Shown: positions 1 to 9,528 of the stretch, piece by piece | Position numbering within the stretch: the first letter of the stretch is position 1 | How the letters are laid out: the number at the start of each line of letters is the position of its first letter | Assembly (NCBI RefSeq): GCF_000420625.1 | Contig: NZ_ATVH01000014.1 | Location: forward strand, 310,001 to 374,000 | DNA length: 64,000 nt | Source: Fodinicurvata sediminis DSM 21159 | GTDB taxonomy: Bacteria; Pseudomonadota; Alphaproteobacteria; Kiloniellales; DSM-21159 | Direction: 5' to 3' | Notes under the pieces: generated by a model | The model's database searches: none | The model's input: the letters and a program-made list of their open reading frames with translations, nothing else | What the model was told of the DNA's origin: nothing | Made by a program: the position numbers and the translations under genes

Positions 1-391
1 CATTTTGTTCGGTTGCACTCTTCCACATAGCGCCATACCGGACTGAAACGCCCCCTGCTTCGATCATTATGTCCTCGGCAGGATGATCTTTTACTTCGAT
101 AGAAGCAATGAACGAGCGGACTCTGATCTTGGCTCCTAATATTCGATTACCTTCAGCATCATAAACCGTCCTAGTTGGAACTATATAGCGTGGCTTCCGG
201 AAGCACCCCACTACCACAACATCTAAGTCGCTAACTTTATGACCAGAAAGCTTAACTGCAGCAGCAATCTTAATATGATCCTCATCAGTCGAGGTAGTAT
301 CGATTTCAGGCCAGATGCCAACAAGCGCATCTTTTACTGTTAATGCAGACTCAAATTCTGCCGTTCCCTCGGGACCCAATATTTCAATCAT
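1..391 (-). CDS. Putative PD-(D/E)XK / NERD-like nuclease, N-terminal part only (cut by window edge)
   Basis: Only the first 130 codons are visible; the gene runs off the left edge. The ATG (391-389) overlaps the TGA of the helicase upstream (390-388) in an ATGA arrangement, so it is translationally coupled and belongs to the same operon. The translation begins MIEILGPEGTAEFESAL and contains a hydrophobic strand with an acid, DLDVVVVG (about residues 55-62), then, after a basic stretch, SFIASIEVKDH (about 93-103). An acidic residue followed by (I/V)E-V-K is the usual core of PD-(D/E)XK and NERD nuclease domains. Such domains often lead larger proteins that continue into a UvrD- or DEAD-type helicase, but nothing past residue 130 can be seen. 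The nuclease call rests on the motif alone. Base composition is AT-rich like the two genes before it. Confidence 0.5.
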   Translation of the reverse strand, partial: MIEILGPEGTAEFESALTVKDALVGIWPEIDTTSTDEDHIKIAAAVKLSGHKVSDLDVVVVGCFRKPRYIVPTRTVYDAEGNRILGAKIRVRSFIASIEVKDHPAEDIMIEAGGVSVRYGAMWKSATEQN

Positions 392-3300
392 GAGCGTAAT
401 CTCAAGAAATACGCAGCAGTTCGCGATGAGAATTCCCTTACATCCGCAAACTCTGCCTCTATCCCTTGATCAAGTCGCAGCTCATCGCGCGCTTCTAACT
501 GGCGCTCTTGGAGAAAACCAGGTCCAGTATGCCAAAGGGGGTGCCCCAAGATTAGAGCCCTATTCCCAGAAATAAGTGCCGGAAGCTCAGCGAAGTAGTG
601 GAGCGAAACATTCATTCCCGCATTTTGGCAAAAATCCAAGAATGCCCTCACAGATGAATCTTCCGCTCCGTCCAACCAGCGTGATTCATCAAGGGGGTTT
701 CCAAGAACGATATCAGCCATGTCCAAGGACAACCGCCAATCAAGCATTCCATGGCTAAACCTATTCCCGTAATTTCGTAAACAATCAGGACACGACCGAT
801 CACAATCCTTTGCATGTGCAGGGTCTTGCCATTTTGGAGCAACAGAGGCGTAAAACTTCTCTATCGCTGATCTCATATTCTTTGGATGTGCAGCCCAGCG
901 AGCATAACCTGCACCGTTCTCCAACGCATCCGCGACGAAAACTTGTTCCGTTTTGCAATCTCCTACAGCGAAAAATTGCCGGCCAACTCTGAATTCGCCT
1001 GGATCAACATCCAACGCCGTAGCCAATGAAAGCTTCAGGAACTCGGCAAATGAGGCGATTGCAGGCCGGGCCGAGGGTTGGCCGATTACGTCAAGCACGC
1101 CTTGCTTACCTATTTCTTCGGCGCCTGATATATGAAAACTCAGCACATCGGTCGTAAAAACAGCACCTATAGCTCCTTTATCGAAGGGTGTAGCAGCTGG
1201 GGCGTTATTCCAAGGCCCTGAATCTCGATAAAACCTCGGGTCACGAACCGAAACACGATCATGACTTTCTTGGAAGAACTCATATAAACTTCCCCCATTA
1301 TCATTAACTATAGCGACTGGCCCAACTCCTAAGGCAAGCTTCATAGGGCCGCAGCTCTCACCTCCATACTCCTGTTGGAACGCTCGTACGGGCGGGGGAA
1401 GTGCAGGTCCACGCTGCCTTTGACCATCATAATCCCGTGGCTTGCTGGACGAGAGGAATCCTCTGGGCTGGTAAAGCGGGAAAGGTTGTGATGGTTCCCT
1501 ACAAATCGAGCAAGTAGTATCCCCACCATGCGTTATGGTCGAGCAGCCGGGATTCGTACATCGGCTATAGAGCATGGGCTTTCCCAATGGTTCAGGCTCA
1601 TTATCAACACCCCTGTAGGTGTCCCGCTTAAACACAAAACCACAAGCAGTATGCAGGCGCTTATCTTTTGGAATTTCTGAGCCTGGCGCAAATGCCCAAA
1701 CTGCATGGTCAAGGGGGCGGTCACTTACAATAGCCTCCTCCACACTATTGCGACGCTCATCTTGAAAAAGGCTCCGCACTTGTGTCGGAAAACCGAACAT
1801 CGGCAATATCCCTCCAACCGCAAGCCGGTGACTTAATTCACCCTGTATGAAACGACCGTCTTCAACGATGGAGTCGATACGTTTGGGAAGCTCTTCTCTT
1901 ACGTAATTGGTAAGGCTTTCTTTTTCCCCGTTCAGTTTGGTGTAGGCAGCGAGACGGTTAACAACATGCTCAACTTCATCAGATGAAGAAAGCCAGTTAA
2001 CAACCCCATCACGAAATACTCCCTTCCATTGCTCGACACGTCCGAACACACCATGGATACTTTCTTCGTTTCTTTCAGGACCATAATCCAGATGGGCAAA
2101 TGCACGTCTTAAACACTCAGCAGATATAACTCTTTGTATAATTTCAGGTCTTGATAAATCAAGTTGGGGCTGAGGTGGCACATCTCCCGTCATTCGCTCG
2201 GGATTGTTGAAATAGTAATCATCGTGGGCCGCGCCACGTGAAATTGTTACCCCGTAGGAAAATGCTTGTCCTGCGCGGCCAGCACGGCCAACCCTTTGTT
2301 GGTAGTTAAAGCGCTGGGGTGGCATGTTTGCCATCATAACGAGCTTCAACGAACCAATATCGACTCCCACTTCCATTGTGGTTGTGACGGAAAGCGCGTC
2401 CAATCCATGAGTAAGTTCATTCTCGCCTTCCAGGTATGCGGTCGCTTTAAACAACCTCTGGCGACGCCTTTGCTCAGAGATCGGCTTTGTTTGCCCTGTC
2501 AGTTCTGCCACAGAAAGCCTATGGGCAGGTTCGCGAGATACCCAGTTATAGTAGTCTTCGCCAGCATTGCCAGCACGAGAAAAACTATTACTACGACAAT
2601 GTGGTGTTGTGCATACGTTAACTGGAAGTACCATTGTGAGCCTGGAACAACCGTCACAGCGGTATAGATCCCTCTGGCCGGCTGGAACAATGTGAAGCGG
2701 CAGGCTTGAATGGTTGTCGATTTTCAGGAACCAATTTTCTGTAATAATGTTCCGCTCGATGAGATAGTCACCTAGTGTACGTGCTAGCTCTGCACTTTCC
2801 CGGTTCACCAGAGGGGCGACTTTTTCAATGTACTTCTTGACCGCCGCTGGTACGGATGTGGTGGTCCGAGAGTGCCCCCATCCCATGAGATAGCGGCTAT
2901 GCCCGAGTATGCGAATGATATTCGCAACGATACCATTGGCTGTTGCGTCACCTAAGCCAAGCCTTGAGCCATGGGTTTCCTCCGCCTCGACTGTCGCTAT
3001 CCCCATTGACTCCATGTCGCGCCCTGCTCTGTCGAAGAGCGAATTCGCAACATGGACGGCAAAGCGGGCCATAAGCCTCCGACGTTCTTCCCTTGCAACA
3101 TCATCGGTGAGCGGGATCCATTCCCCTTCCACTGGAGGCATGAAGTACCGCCACCATGGCGTGCCGTCATCACCTTGGGCATAGCTTGCCTCTGTGCCAG
3201 CGGGATTCTGTCCGAGGCGCAGCAGTTCATCCCGCATGTTAACAAGTAATGAAGGCCAGCCTATTGCGTTGCTTGCAATGGACTGATCATGTTGAGCGAT

Positions 3301-5865
3301 TAGTTCCTTATCGGCTCGTTTTGCAGCGTTGAGCTTATTCAACTTCACTGCATTAAATATCCCGGGGGTCTTTTTCTCTGCCGCTTCATAGAGTTCGCGG
3401 AAAGACGCGTCCATTTCCGGATCAACATCAGCGTACATCTCAAGCTCGGCACTAGAAGGAATATTCTTCTGAGCAATCCCAATATATATTAGCTGGCGGA
3501 TGAGATCGCGGAAATGATGGAGCTCAAGTCCTGCCGCGAGGTCTGCCGCATCATCCCTGCTATCGGTGAAGGCAATCATTTTCTCGGCAGCGCCTGTATC
3601 GCTTGCTGCATGCATGACACGGTCAGCAACAAGCTGTGTCGTCACGTTAAGGCCTGTGCGCAACCCTCTAATAGGCGTCTGTACAGAGCCACTGAAGAAA
3701 GCTTTCTTTTCCCTATCATTGAAGAATTTCCTAGTACCCTCGCAACAAGGGCAAATCTCGGGCAAAGCAGCCACTTTCTCGGAGCCGCGCAGGTCACCAG
3801 AAACACAGAAGACCACACCCCCTTCATCTCCAGGGGCCAAAGCGCCAGAAAAAGGATCGAAATGGCCCTTCTGGAAGTGCATCGTCACCCTCTTTCCGGA
3901 TGGCGCCTCCCTTGACCACGAACTCGTTCCTGCTGGTAATTGCCCTCCCGGCCAGTACCAACGGAACTCATCTTGTGTCCGTTCGAATACCTGACTAACC
4001 TTACTACTACCTTCCCCAGATTTTGTTGCTTCTAGAAATATGCTTCCTGAAGGCATCCCCTCACTTTCCGGGACCACAAACCCCCCCATGAAAGCTTCAC
4101 CACAGTCATAACAATAAAGCAACTCAAGGACTTGGCCACCGCACTCACATTTGGTTGCTGGGGCCTTGAAAAGCCGGCCAATTTTTCGGTTAGAAGAGCG
4201 GTACTGCTCTTCTAACCCTGAACAATCAGGATTCGAACAAGCCCAGATACCTTGGACCTGCCTAAGAAACATATGGGATCGGAATGTAGGCTTAGGCTGC
4301 TCCCAAGTCCCCTTGGACTCGTATTTTACAGCAAGCAAAAATGCTTCAAGAAGGCCCCTAGTCGTATGGGAATCTTCACTGCCAAACAAAATACGGCTCA
4401 GGCAGCCAAGGTTGGAAGGCCTTATAATTTCAAAATTCTTGCCATTTGTAGGATCAAGGACCTCGGTCTTTCCTGCAATATTACAAGCTACCGCCAAAGC
4501 CTCCCGTGGAGAATAATGGTTTGAAATTTCTGATAACACCGTATTTATTGTATCGTCCCCTCCATTTAATAATGCGTCCTTATGTTTGGTGATCACATTA
4601 GAATCTATGGGTAGGGAAACGTCGAATTCTCTAGGTGCCCCTGTAAATATGGCAAACGTTTCTTTTGGAACACCAAAAAACTGCTCAAGATACTCTCGCC
4701 CTGCTTCCCCATCCAAAGACGCACTAGTCGCAATACAACGCAGTTGGGGTGAGCTCGGTTCCAAGCCTAAGCGGTCGAGCAAATTGCGAACGACGAGAGC
4801 AACTTCTGAACCTTGCGTACCGCGATAACTGTGCAGCTCATCAACAACTATTGAGAATGTATTAGATCTGTCAGACTCAAGCCAAGCACGTGTCTTCTCA
4901 AATATCGGAGATTCTACATCACGCATAAGCATGATATTCATCATACTTGTATTTGTAATTAAAATATCTGGTGGCGCGGCAATCATATCCCAGCGTGTCA
5001 GCATCTCACCAATTTCCGGGTCTTGGAATTGGCTGCAAATTTCAAGAATATCTTTGGTGTCCTTCCCTTCTGCCCCCATGGTCCGCCAAACGTCTGCCAC
5101 TTCATTTGCTATTTTTTTAACTTCGTAACCAACATCATTTATTCTTTTGCGATCCTTGGCAGACAATGTAAGGGGAGGTACGTAAGTCGAACCGATAGTG
5201 GCACCTGTGTATCTTCCGAAATAGAAAAGCGGCTTTCCAAAAATACTCACCGCCCTTGAAGCAGCTTGACGGAGGCGCGATACCTGATCTTCCACTAGAG
5301 CGTTTGTTGGATAGAGGATCATTGCCCTAACAGCAGGAGGCACTGTATCTTCCATATGGACTCTAGAGTGGTACCACTCTTTGTCTTTTGAGCTGAATTC
5401 TTCTTCCCACCAACGGTTTAACTCACCGCTACCAACTCCGCCGCTGCGTTCTTGTAGGAGCGTAGCTAATAGAGGAAGCAAGAAACTTTCAGTTTTTCCT
5501 GAACCGGTACCAGATGTGACCACAGCATTCTGGTACACTTTATCGCCAATGCTTGCCTTTAATGCCTGCGCTTGATGCTGGCGGAGTTTAATTCCTTCCT
5601 CGGCTCCGAAAACGACCTTGGCAAGATTGCTAACTACAAACTCGCTTAAGCCAATGTCCCTACAAACTTCCTCAAGGGAGTCAGTCGATGGATACTGAGG
5701 CACGGCCTCAAGCAATGGCTCTTGAGCCATAACACCAGGGGAGTTCAAGATTTCACGGCGTTCAGCCATGATGGCTGGATCACGCATCCAGAAGGCGCTG
5801 TCATAGTAGCGCCTGTAACCTTCGCTGATATATTCATATACACTAATTGGATTTGCTTGCGACAT
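388..5865 (-). CDS. Giant DEAD/DEAH helicase with DUF1998-type C-terminus, DruE-like
   Basis: A protein of 1825 aa if it starts at the ATG at 5865 (MSQANPISVYEY); an in-frame TTG 16 codons upstream is less likely. Visible motifs: Walker A GTGSGKT (about 119-125), a DELH Walker B box (about 342-345), motif III-like ATSAS (about 379), and helicase motif VI QRVGRAGRAG (about 1190). Zinc-type Cys pairs lie near 543-588, 705 and 1070-1090. A CDRSCPDCLRN signature (about 1688-1697) is typical of DUF1998. Size and layout match DruE, the common component of Druantia anti-phage systems; DISARM DrmA and DrmB are separate, smaller proteins. The start overlaps the end of the 997-aa gene by 23 nt, and the stop overlaps the next gene. 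Its role would be ATP-driven nucleic acid remodelling in phage defence; this is inferred from family and context. The gene appears intact. Confidence 0.8.
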   Translation of the reverse strand: MSQANPISVYEYISEGYRRYYDSAFWMRDPAIMAERREILNSPGVMAQEPLLEAVPQYPSTDSLEEVCRDIGLSEFVVSNLAKVVFGAEEGIKLRQHQAQALKASIGDKVYQNAVVTSGTGSGKTESFLLPLLATLLQERSGGVGSGELNRWWEEEFSSKDKEWYHSRVHMEDTVPPAVRAMILYPTNALVEDQVSRLRQAASRAVSIFGKPLFYFGRYTGATIGSTYVPPLTLSAKDRKRINDVGYEVKKIANEVADVWRTMGAEGKDTKDILEICSQFQDPEIGEMLTRWDMIAAPPDILITNTSMMNIMLMRDVESPIFEKTRAWLESDRSNTFSIVVDELHSYRGTQGSEVALVVRNLLDRLGLEPSSPQLRCIATSASLDGEAGREYLEQFFGVPKETFAIFTGAPREFDVSLPIDSNVITKHKDALLNGGDDTINTVLSEISNHYSPREALAVACNIAGKTEVLDPTNGKNFEIIRPSNLGCLSRILFGSEDSHTTRGLLEAFLLAVKYESKGTWEQPKPTFRSHMFLRQVQGIWACSNPDCSGLEEQYRSSNRKIGRLFKAPATKCECGGQVLELLYCYDCGEAFMGGFVVPESEGMPSGSIFLEATKSGEGSSKVSQVFERTQDEFRWYWPGGQLPAGTSSWSREAPSGKRVTMHFQKGHFDPFSGALAPGDEGGVVFCVSGDLRGSEKVAALPEICPCCEGTRKFFNDREKKAFFSGSVQTPIRGLRTGLNVTTQLVADRVMHAASDTGAAEKMIAFTDSRDDAADLAAGLELHHFRDLIRQLIYIGIAQKNIPSSAELEMYADVDPEMDASFRELYEAAEKKTPGIFNAVKLNKLNAAKRADKELIAQHDQSIASNAIGWPSLLVNMRDELLRLGQNPAGTEASYAQGDDGTPWWRYFMPPVEGEWIPLTDDVAREERRRLMARFAVHVANSLFDRAGRDMESMGIATVEAEETHGSRLGLGDATANGIVANIIRILGHSRYLMGWGHSRTTTSVPAAVKKYIEKVAPLVNRESAELARTLGDYLIERNIITENWFLKIDNHSSLPLHIVPAGQRDLYRCDGCSRLTMVLPVNVCTTPHCRSNSFSRAGNAGEDYYNWVSREPAHRLSVAELTGQTKPISEQRRRQRLFKATAYLEGENELTHGLDALSVTTTMEVGVDIGSLKLVMMANMPPQRFNYQQRVGRAGRAGQAFSYGVTISRGAAHDDYYFNNPERMTGDVPPQPQLDLSRPEIIQRVISAECLRRAFAHLDYGPERNEESIHGVFGRVEQWKGVFRDGVVNWLSSSDEVEHVVNRLAAYTKLNGEKESLTNYVREELPKRIDSIVEDGRFIQGELSHRLAVGGILPMFGFPTQVRSLFQDERRNSVEEAIVSDRPLDHAVWAFAPGSEIPKDKRLHTACGFVFKRDTYRGVDNEPEPLGKPMLYSRCTNPGCSTITHGGDTTCSICREPSQPFPLYQPRGFLSSSKPRDYDGQRQRGPALPPPVRAFQQEYGGESCGPMKLALGVGPVAIVNDNGGSLYEFFQESHDRVSVRDPRFYRDSGPWNNAPAATPFDKGAIGAVFTTDVLSFHISGAEEIGKQGVLDVIGQPSARPAIASFAEFLKLSLATALDVDPGEFRVGRQFFAVGDCKTEQVFVADALENGAGYARWAAHPKNMRSAIEKFYASVAPKWQDPAHAKDCDRSCPDCLRNYGNRFSHGMLDWRLSLDMADIVLGNPLDESRWLDGAEDSSVRAFLDFCQNAGMNVSLHYFAELPALISGNRALILGHPLWHTGPGFLQERQLEARDELRLDQGIEAEFADVREFSSRTAAYFLRLRS

Positions 5866-8836
5866 GCGTATCACCGGCCTTCCCGTACAGGATTTCCATA
5901 ACTTGTCCCGCAACTAATGGGGCAACATTTTCATACATTAACACGCCATTGCGAGCCTCCGGCAATGTGCCGGAACATGCTACTAGGGCACGTCCCAAAA
6001 GCCCTGGAACATCACACCCCAATGTCGCTTTTACCTTGTAACTCGATCGGTCATAAGCGTGCAGACGAATATTCTCCCGCTTTGCAGCTAACAACTTGAC
6101 GACCTGATACGGCCCGCGCCACATCTTCCCATCCGGAGACAAATAAGCGTAATTCTGAACCCCATCATTCCAACGATATGCACCAGATGACTGTGCATCC
6201 TTTACCGTGTTCCAGCGCCCGGATTTTGGATTGAAAGCTTCTAAACTGTTTGCGTGACCGATAGAGACTGGTGAAAGGCACTCCGAAAGTCCCCCAAGAG
6301 CCAGACATGCGGTAGCAATCGAATAGCCAGGATAATCGACAATCGATAGATTTCGCCCTAGGGGGTCTTGGATATCGCTCAAAACCTTTGTTGCTTCTTC
6401 GAATCTAACACCCTCAAGAACAACCATTGACGGTCTACCTGCCATTCTTGTTTTGTTGAGAGTGCCCCCTATTTCTTTCACGGCTCCCCTAATAACCTCG
6501 GTTAGTTGGGCGTTGCGGAATCCTGACAGGAAAGCTCTTTCCTGATCGATAAAGTTGATCGCTAGCGGGGGAACAGACCAACGTCTTACATAGTTTGTTC
6601 CATGCCTTAGCTCCAAATCGAGAAAGCCAAGAAGGAAAAGGTCTTGCGCCAATGAGCGCGCCCTCCATGGTGTATACCCTCCTTCCGGGAGGAGAGCCTC
6701 GAATGCACCCCATGACCCACATCCTAAGAAGCACAAAGCATCCAGTAACAGGTCATGGTCAATTGGCTGTAATTCCTGCTGTGCCTTAGGCCTGTAGCGC
6801 GGAGCCTCCCTAGCTGCCGCTTTCGATTGTGCTGAACGTTTTCCTCGATCAACAACTATAAGCGATTGATTGCAATCCTTGCACTCTTGCTTTAAGGGAG
6901 CTTTCTTGGGCAAGCCAGGTTTAGGCGGTTCGCAAATCCAATAATGGTAACCTCTTGAGACGCAGGTTTCCCTGTCACTATACAAATCTATAGAACCTTG
7001 AAGTTCAGCAGCTTGACCGGTTTCAGAATATCCCTCCGGAAGGTGATGTCCTTCCTCTAGGGTAGTTGGCGGTTGATGAAGAGGCAATTCGCCATGAACT
7101 ATTGTGCCGATTATTATTACAATATTTTTCGTTATTTCTGAATTAGTTGCGCTTAATATTGTATTATAGAAAACTAGTTCATCACTATAACGATTGAGAG
7201 GGCGAGGAGTACTTGAGTCGCGGAAAAGTATTTCCTGGCTAGCAACAAGCTTACCATTTCTATACCCTTTAAAGCCAATAACACTCCCAGGTTCATTTGA
7301 ATTCGCTGGAAGGGTAAGCTCGCAATTCCCTCCATTATTACTAGCCATAGATATTAAGGCATCTCTGGTAGCGCCTTCTAATGAAAATGCCTCTATTTCA
7401 GTAGGTCCTTCCGAAGCAATCAAACTAATGTCCACCCTTGAACTTGAATGAAAAATTCCATAACTAAGACGCAAGTGGCCATTAACAATCATTGTACCTT
7501 CGCCCCCTAGTGGGGCGAGACACGCCAGGTCCTTGGACGGCGAATACTGTGCTTCCCCAAAAACGGCACCCTTATAGAGAACCCAACCTGTCGGCACACC
7601 TTGCAACTCATCGGAAGTCGCAACACTCGGCATCTCGAGGGCCGCCTCATTGAGATACTGTTCCACCTTTTTCGTCATGCTCTTAATATCACGCACAAGA
7701 ATTAGGTGGGGCCGGCCAAGCACTACTCGGGAGACCTCAATCCAGTAGTGTCCTCTCGTACTCTCAGCAAAAGGAATGACAAGCCGGGGATGCCATTCCA
7801 ATAACTCCCCTCTGTTGCCTGAGAAAATAAAGCCATGTGTTAGCATCCTCCCATCTGTACCCAGAGGTCTAGGATTTATGGTCGAGAATGTCCCATAATG
7901 ATCGTTAGACAAATTGAAGTACTGCGAATTCCCTTCTACTTTTAGTGGCCCCAAGGGCTCATTAAGTTCGCCCGGCCTACCCAACTGGATATCTAATACT
8001 TCATTAGGAAAGCGGGGGATAAATTGGGCCGCCAAACAAAGTTTGACCTTTCTCGAACCATCAGTTGGCATGCTACCAGTGCTATTCTCATTTTGCCCCC
8101 AGGCAGACAATTCAGCGATTGCAGCTTCACAAACCCGCCCTTGGAGTTCCTTTCTTCGCCACGCAGCCTTCAACCGGGCATTGGCGTAACTAGTTCGCAT
8201 CCAATGCTCAAGATAGTAACGAATTTCCTCCGTTGAGATTTCCTCAGTTCCAGAAAACCCATACCGCTCGAACATATCATGGAATAATTCCCTATCACCC
8301 GCACGCACAACAACTTGTGAAAGAGCTTTTCCTACGTATTTCCAAGAATTAATCGCTTGAGCAGTCGGTCGACCAAAATCGAAGTTATTTTTAATAAGCC
8401 AACTATTTAGGTAACTCCACAATATTTCCGTGGATTTACCGTGAAAAGATAAACGCCCCCGTTCAATTCCAGTCAATTGAGCAAGGCGTACATAATAATT
8501 GTTTGCGGCATACTGGCCTTCGGCAGCCATATGGGCAGCAGCATGCGAAAGGCAAAAAAGGACGGCAGTGAAAGGAGGGGGCTCTGAGCTAGATGAGTGC
8601 CACCAACTCTTAGCTTGTTGTATTATTGCCTGATAAGGATCACCGGTCGTCTGCAACTTACGACCAACAGTGTGACAAATATAGCTTTCAACTGCATCCT
8701 CGTCCTTACCCAACGCTTCGGCTAGTTCGTGCCTCATACGATTGTTTAGGGAAAGGAATACCGCCCGACTGGAAAAATTTCCCGAAAAGAATATCCGGTT
8801 AAGGAGATAATTAACCTTCGCGTATTCTTCAGACAA
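5843..8836 (-). CDS. 997-aa protein of unknown fold, possible DruH-like Druantia component
   Basis: No catalytic motif was recognised. The start appears to be a TTG (TTG TCT GAA GAA) preceded by an AGGTGT Shine-Dalgarno-like sequence; the nearest upstream ATG is followed by a stop. The N-terminal 250 residues look mostly helical. The middle (about 260-600) looks beta-rich. Four cysteines at about 625, 635, 652 and 655 (the last pair as CKDC) could form a zinc ribbon. A basic stretch follows (about 664-685), and the C-terminal 300 residues resemble winged-helix and beta segments. In type III Druantia a large protein of unknown function, DruH, precedes DruE; position and length fit, but homology cannot be tested here. 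It is the first gene of an operon with the helicase and the nuclease-like gene, overlapping the helicase start. It is AT-rich, like the rest of the island. Confidence 0.7.
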   Translation of the reverse strand: MSEEYAKVNYLLNRIFFSGNFSSRAVFLSLNNRMRHELAEALGKDEDAVESYICHTVGRKLQTTGDPYQAIIQQAKSWWHSSSSEPPPFTAVLFCLSHAAAHMAAEGQYAANNYYVRLAQLTGIERGRLSFHGKSTEILWSYLNSWLIKNNFDFGRPTAQAINSWKYVGKALSQVVVRAGDRELFHDMFERYGFSGTEEISTEEIRYYLEHWMRTSYANARLKAAWRRKELQGRVCEAAIAELSAWGQNENSTGSMPTDGSRKVKLCLAAQFIPRFPNEVLDIQLGRPGELNEPLGPLKVEGNSQYFNLSNDHYGTFSTINPRPLGTDGRMLTHGFIFSGNRGELLEWHPRLVIPFAESTRGHYWIEVSRVVLGRPHLILVRDIKSMTKKVEQYLNEAALEMPSVATSDELQGVPTGWVLYKGAVFGEAQYSPSKDLACLAPLGGEGTMIVNGHLRLSYGIFHSSSRVDISLIASEGPTEIEAFSLEGATRDALISMASNNGGNCELTLPANSNEPGSVIGFKGYRNGKLVASQEILFRDSSTPRPLNRYSDELVFYNTILSATNSEITKNIVIIIGTIVHGELPLHQPPTTLEEGHHLPEGYSETGQAAELQGSIDLYSDRETCVSRGYHYWICEPPKPGLPKKAPLKQECKDCNQSLIVVDRGKRSAQSKAAAREAPRYRPKAQQELQPIDHDLLLDALCFLGCGSWGAFEALLPEGGYTPWRARSLAQDLFLLGFLDLELRHGTNYVRRWSVPPLAINFIDQERAFLSGFRNAQLTEVIRGAVKEIGGTLNKTRMAGRPSMVVLEGVRFEEATKVLSDIQDPLGRNLSIVDYPGYSIATACLALGGLSECLSPVSIGHANSLEAFNPKSGRWNTVKDAQSSGAYRWNDGVQNYAYLSPDGKMWRGPYQVVKLLAAKRENIRLHAYDRSSYKVKATLGCDVPGLLGRALVACSGTLPEARNGVLMYENVAPLVAGQVMEILYGKAGDTHVASKSN

Positions 8837-9108
8837 ATTACACCTAAATATCCATTTTACTTCTACATTATATTTTTGTATTTAATTTGGGCGCGACAAT
8901 GCAAATCCGTTGCGTATTTTACCAAAATCCGAGAAGGCAGCATAGTGCGCCTGAACTCCTTTGTGAGTACCACCTCTAGTTTCCACACGCGTAAAGTGAT
9001 TTGCAACCCTTAAGCATGCAACCACACGCAACCTACTCTAAATCGGGTCAAACATATCGAAATGGGGGTAGGCCATAGGATTGAATGCTGAATATCATCG
9101 AATTGCAT
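8837..9108 (-). promoter_or_regulatory. AT-rich leader of the defence operon with a -10-like box
   Basis: This spacer precedes the TTG start of the 997-aa gene. Reading leftward there is a perfect TATAAT (8872-8867) in a very AT-rich stretch about 30 bp from the start codon. No convincing -35 box lies 16-18 bp upstream of it. The remaining part, toward 9108, shows no gene or repeat that I recognise. Confidence 0.35.
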
Positions 9109-9321
9109 CTAGATTGGCTCCCGAAAGAACTGCGGATCATCGCCGAACCACTGCCCGAAACGCAGGGCAGCGTCGCTGGTAACCGCATGCTTGCCAGCGA
9201 TTATCTGGGAAACGTGGCTTGGCGGCACGTCAATCTGGCGCGCAAACTCCATTGGAGTGAGGCCGAGTTCCTCCAGCTCATTCTTGAGGACGATCCCGGG
9301 ATGCACAGCTCTCACGAACAT
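9109..9321 (-). pseudogene. HigA-family antitoxin, C-terminally truncated, no adjacent toxin
   Basis: The 70-aa product starts MFVRAVHPGIVLKNELEELG and carries an XRE-type helix-turn-helix (about residues 20-58) with the family signature HPGxxLxxEL. In intact HigA proteins the stretch corresponding to FGDDPQFF is followed by about 25 further residues (an NLQxxYDL-like helix). Here the frame stops eight residues later at TAG, although the downstream bases still resemble that segment (ATG CAA TTC GAT). This suggests a small deletion or frameshift. No HigB or RelE gene lies on either side: upstream is the tRNA-Arg and downstream is the defence operon leader. It may be a decayed toxin-antitoxin remnant or an orphan repressor. 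The ATG at 9321 starts the conserved region; a longer frame reaches 9405 but adds unrelated sequence. Confidence 0.6.
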
Positions 9322-9451
9322 GCGACGGTCTCCACCAAGCGTGTGAACCCGGAACAGTATCTTATGGAGACACAGGGGTGGGGACACAAAAACAGTCCAG
9401 TTCATCGACTGGTAGTCCCTGCCTTCAATCCACTGATTTTTCTGAAGAAAA

Positions 9452-9528
9452 TGGCGCGCCCGGGAAGATTCGAACTCCCAACCTCCTGATCCGTAGTCAG
9501 GTGCTCTATCCAGTTGAGCTACGGGCGC
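9452..9528 (-). tRNA. tRNA-Arg(ACG)
   Basis: A complete 77-nt cloverleaf on the minus strand. The acceptor stem GCGCCCG pairs with CGGGCGC, CCA is encoded at the 3' end (9454-9452), the T-loop reads GTTCGAATC, and the anticodon loop CTACGGA gives anticodon ACG. Its 3' end faces the AT-rich defence island, the usual arrangement when an element has integrated at the 3' part of a tRNA gene. Confidence 0.95.

Noticed and set aside
388-8836. DISARM system
   Set aside because: DISARM has separate helicase (DrmA) and DUF1998 (DrmB) proteins plus a methyltransferase; here one giant protein carries both helicase and DUF1998 parts, and no methyltransferase is visible.
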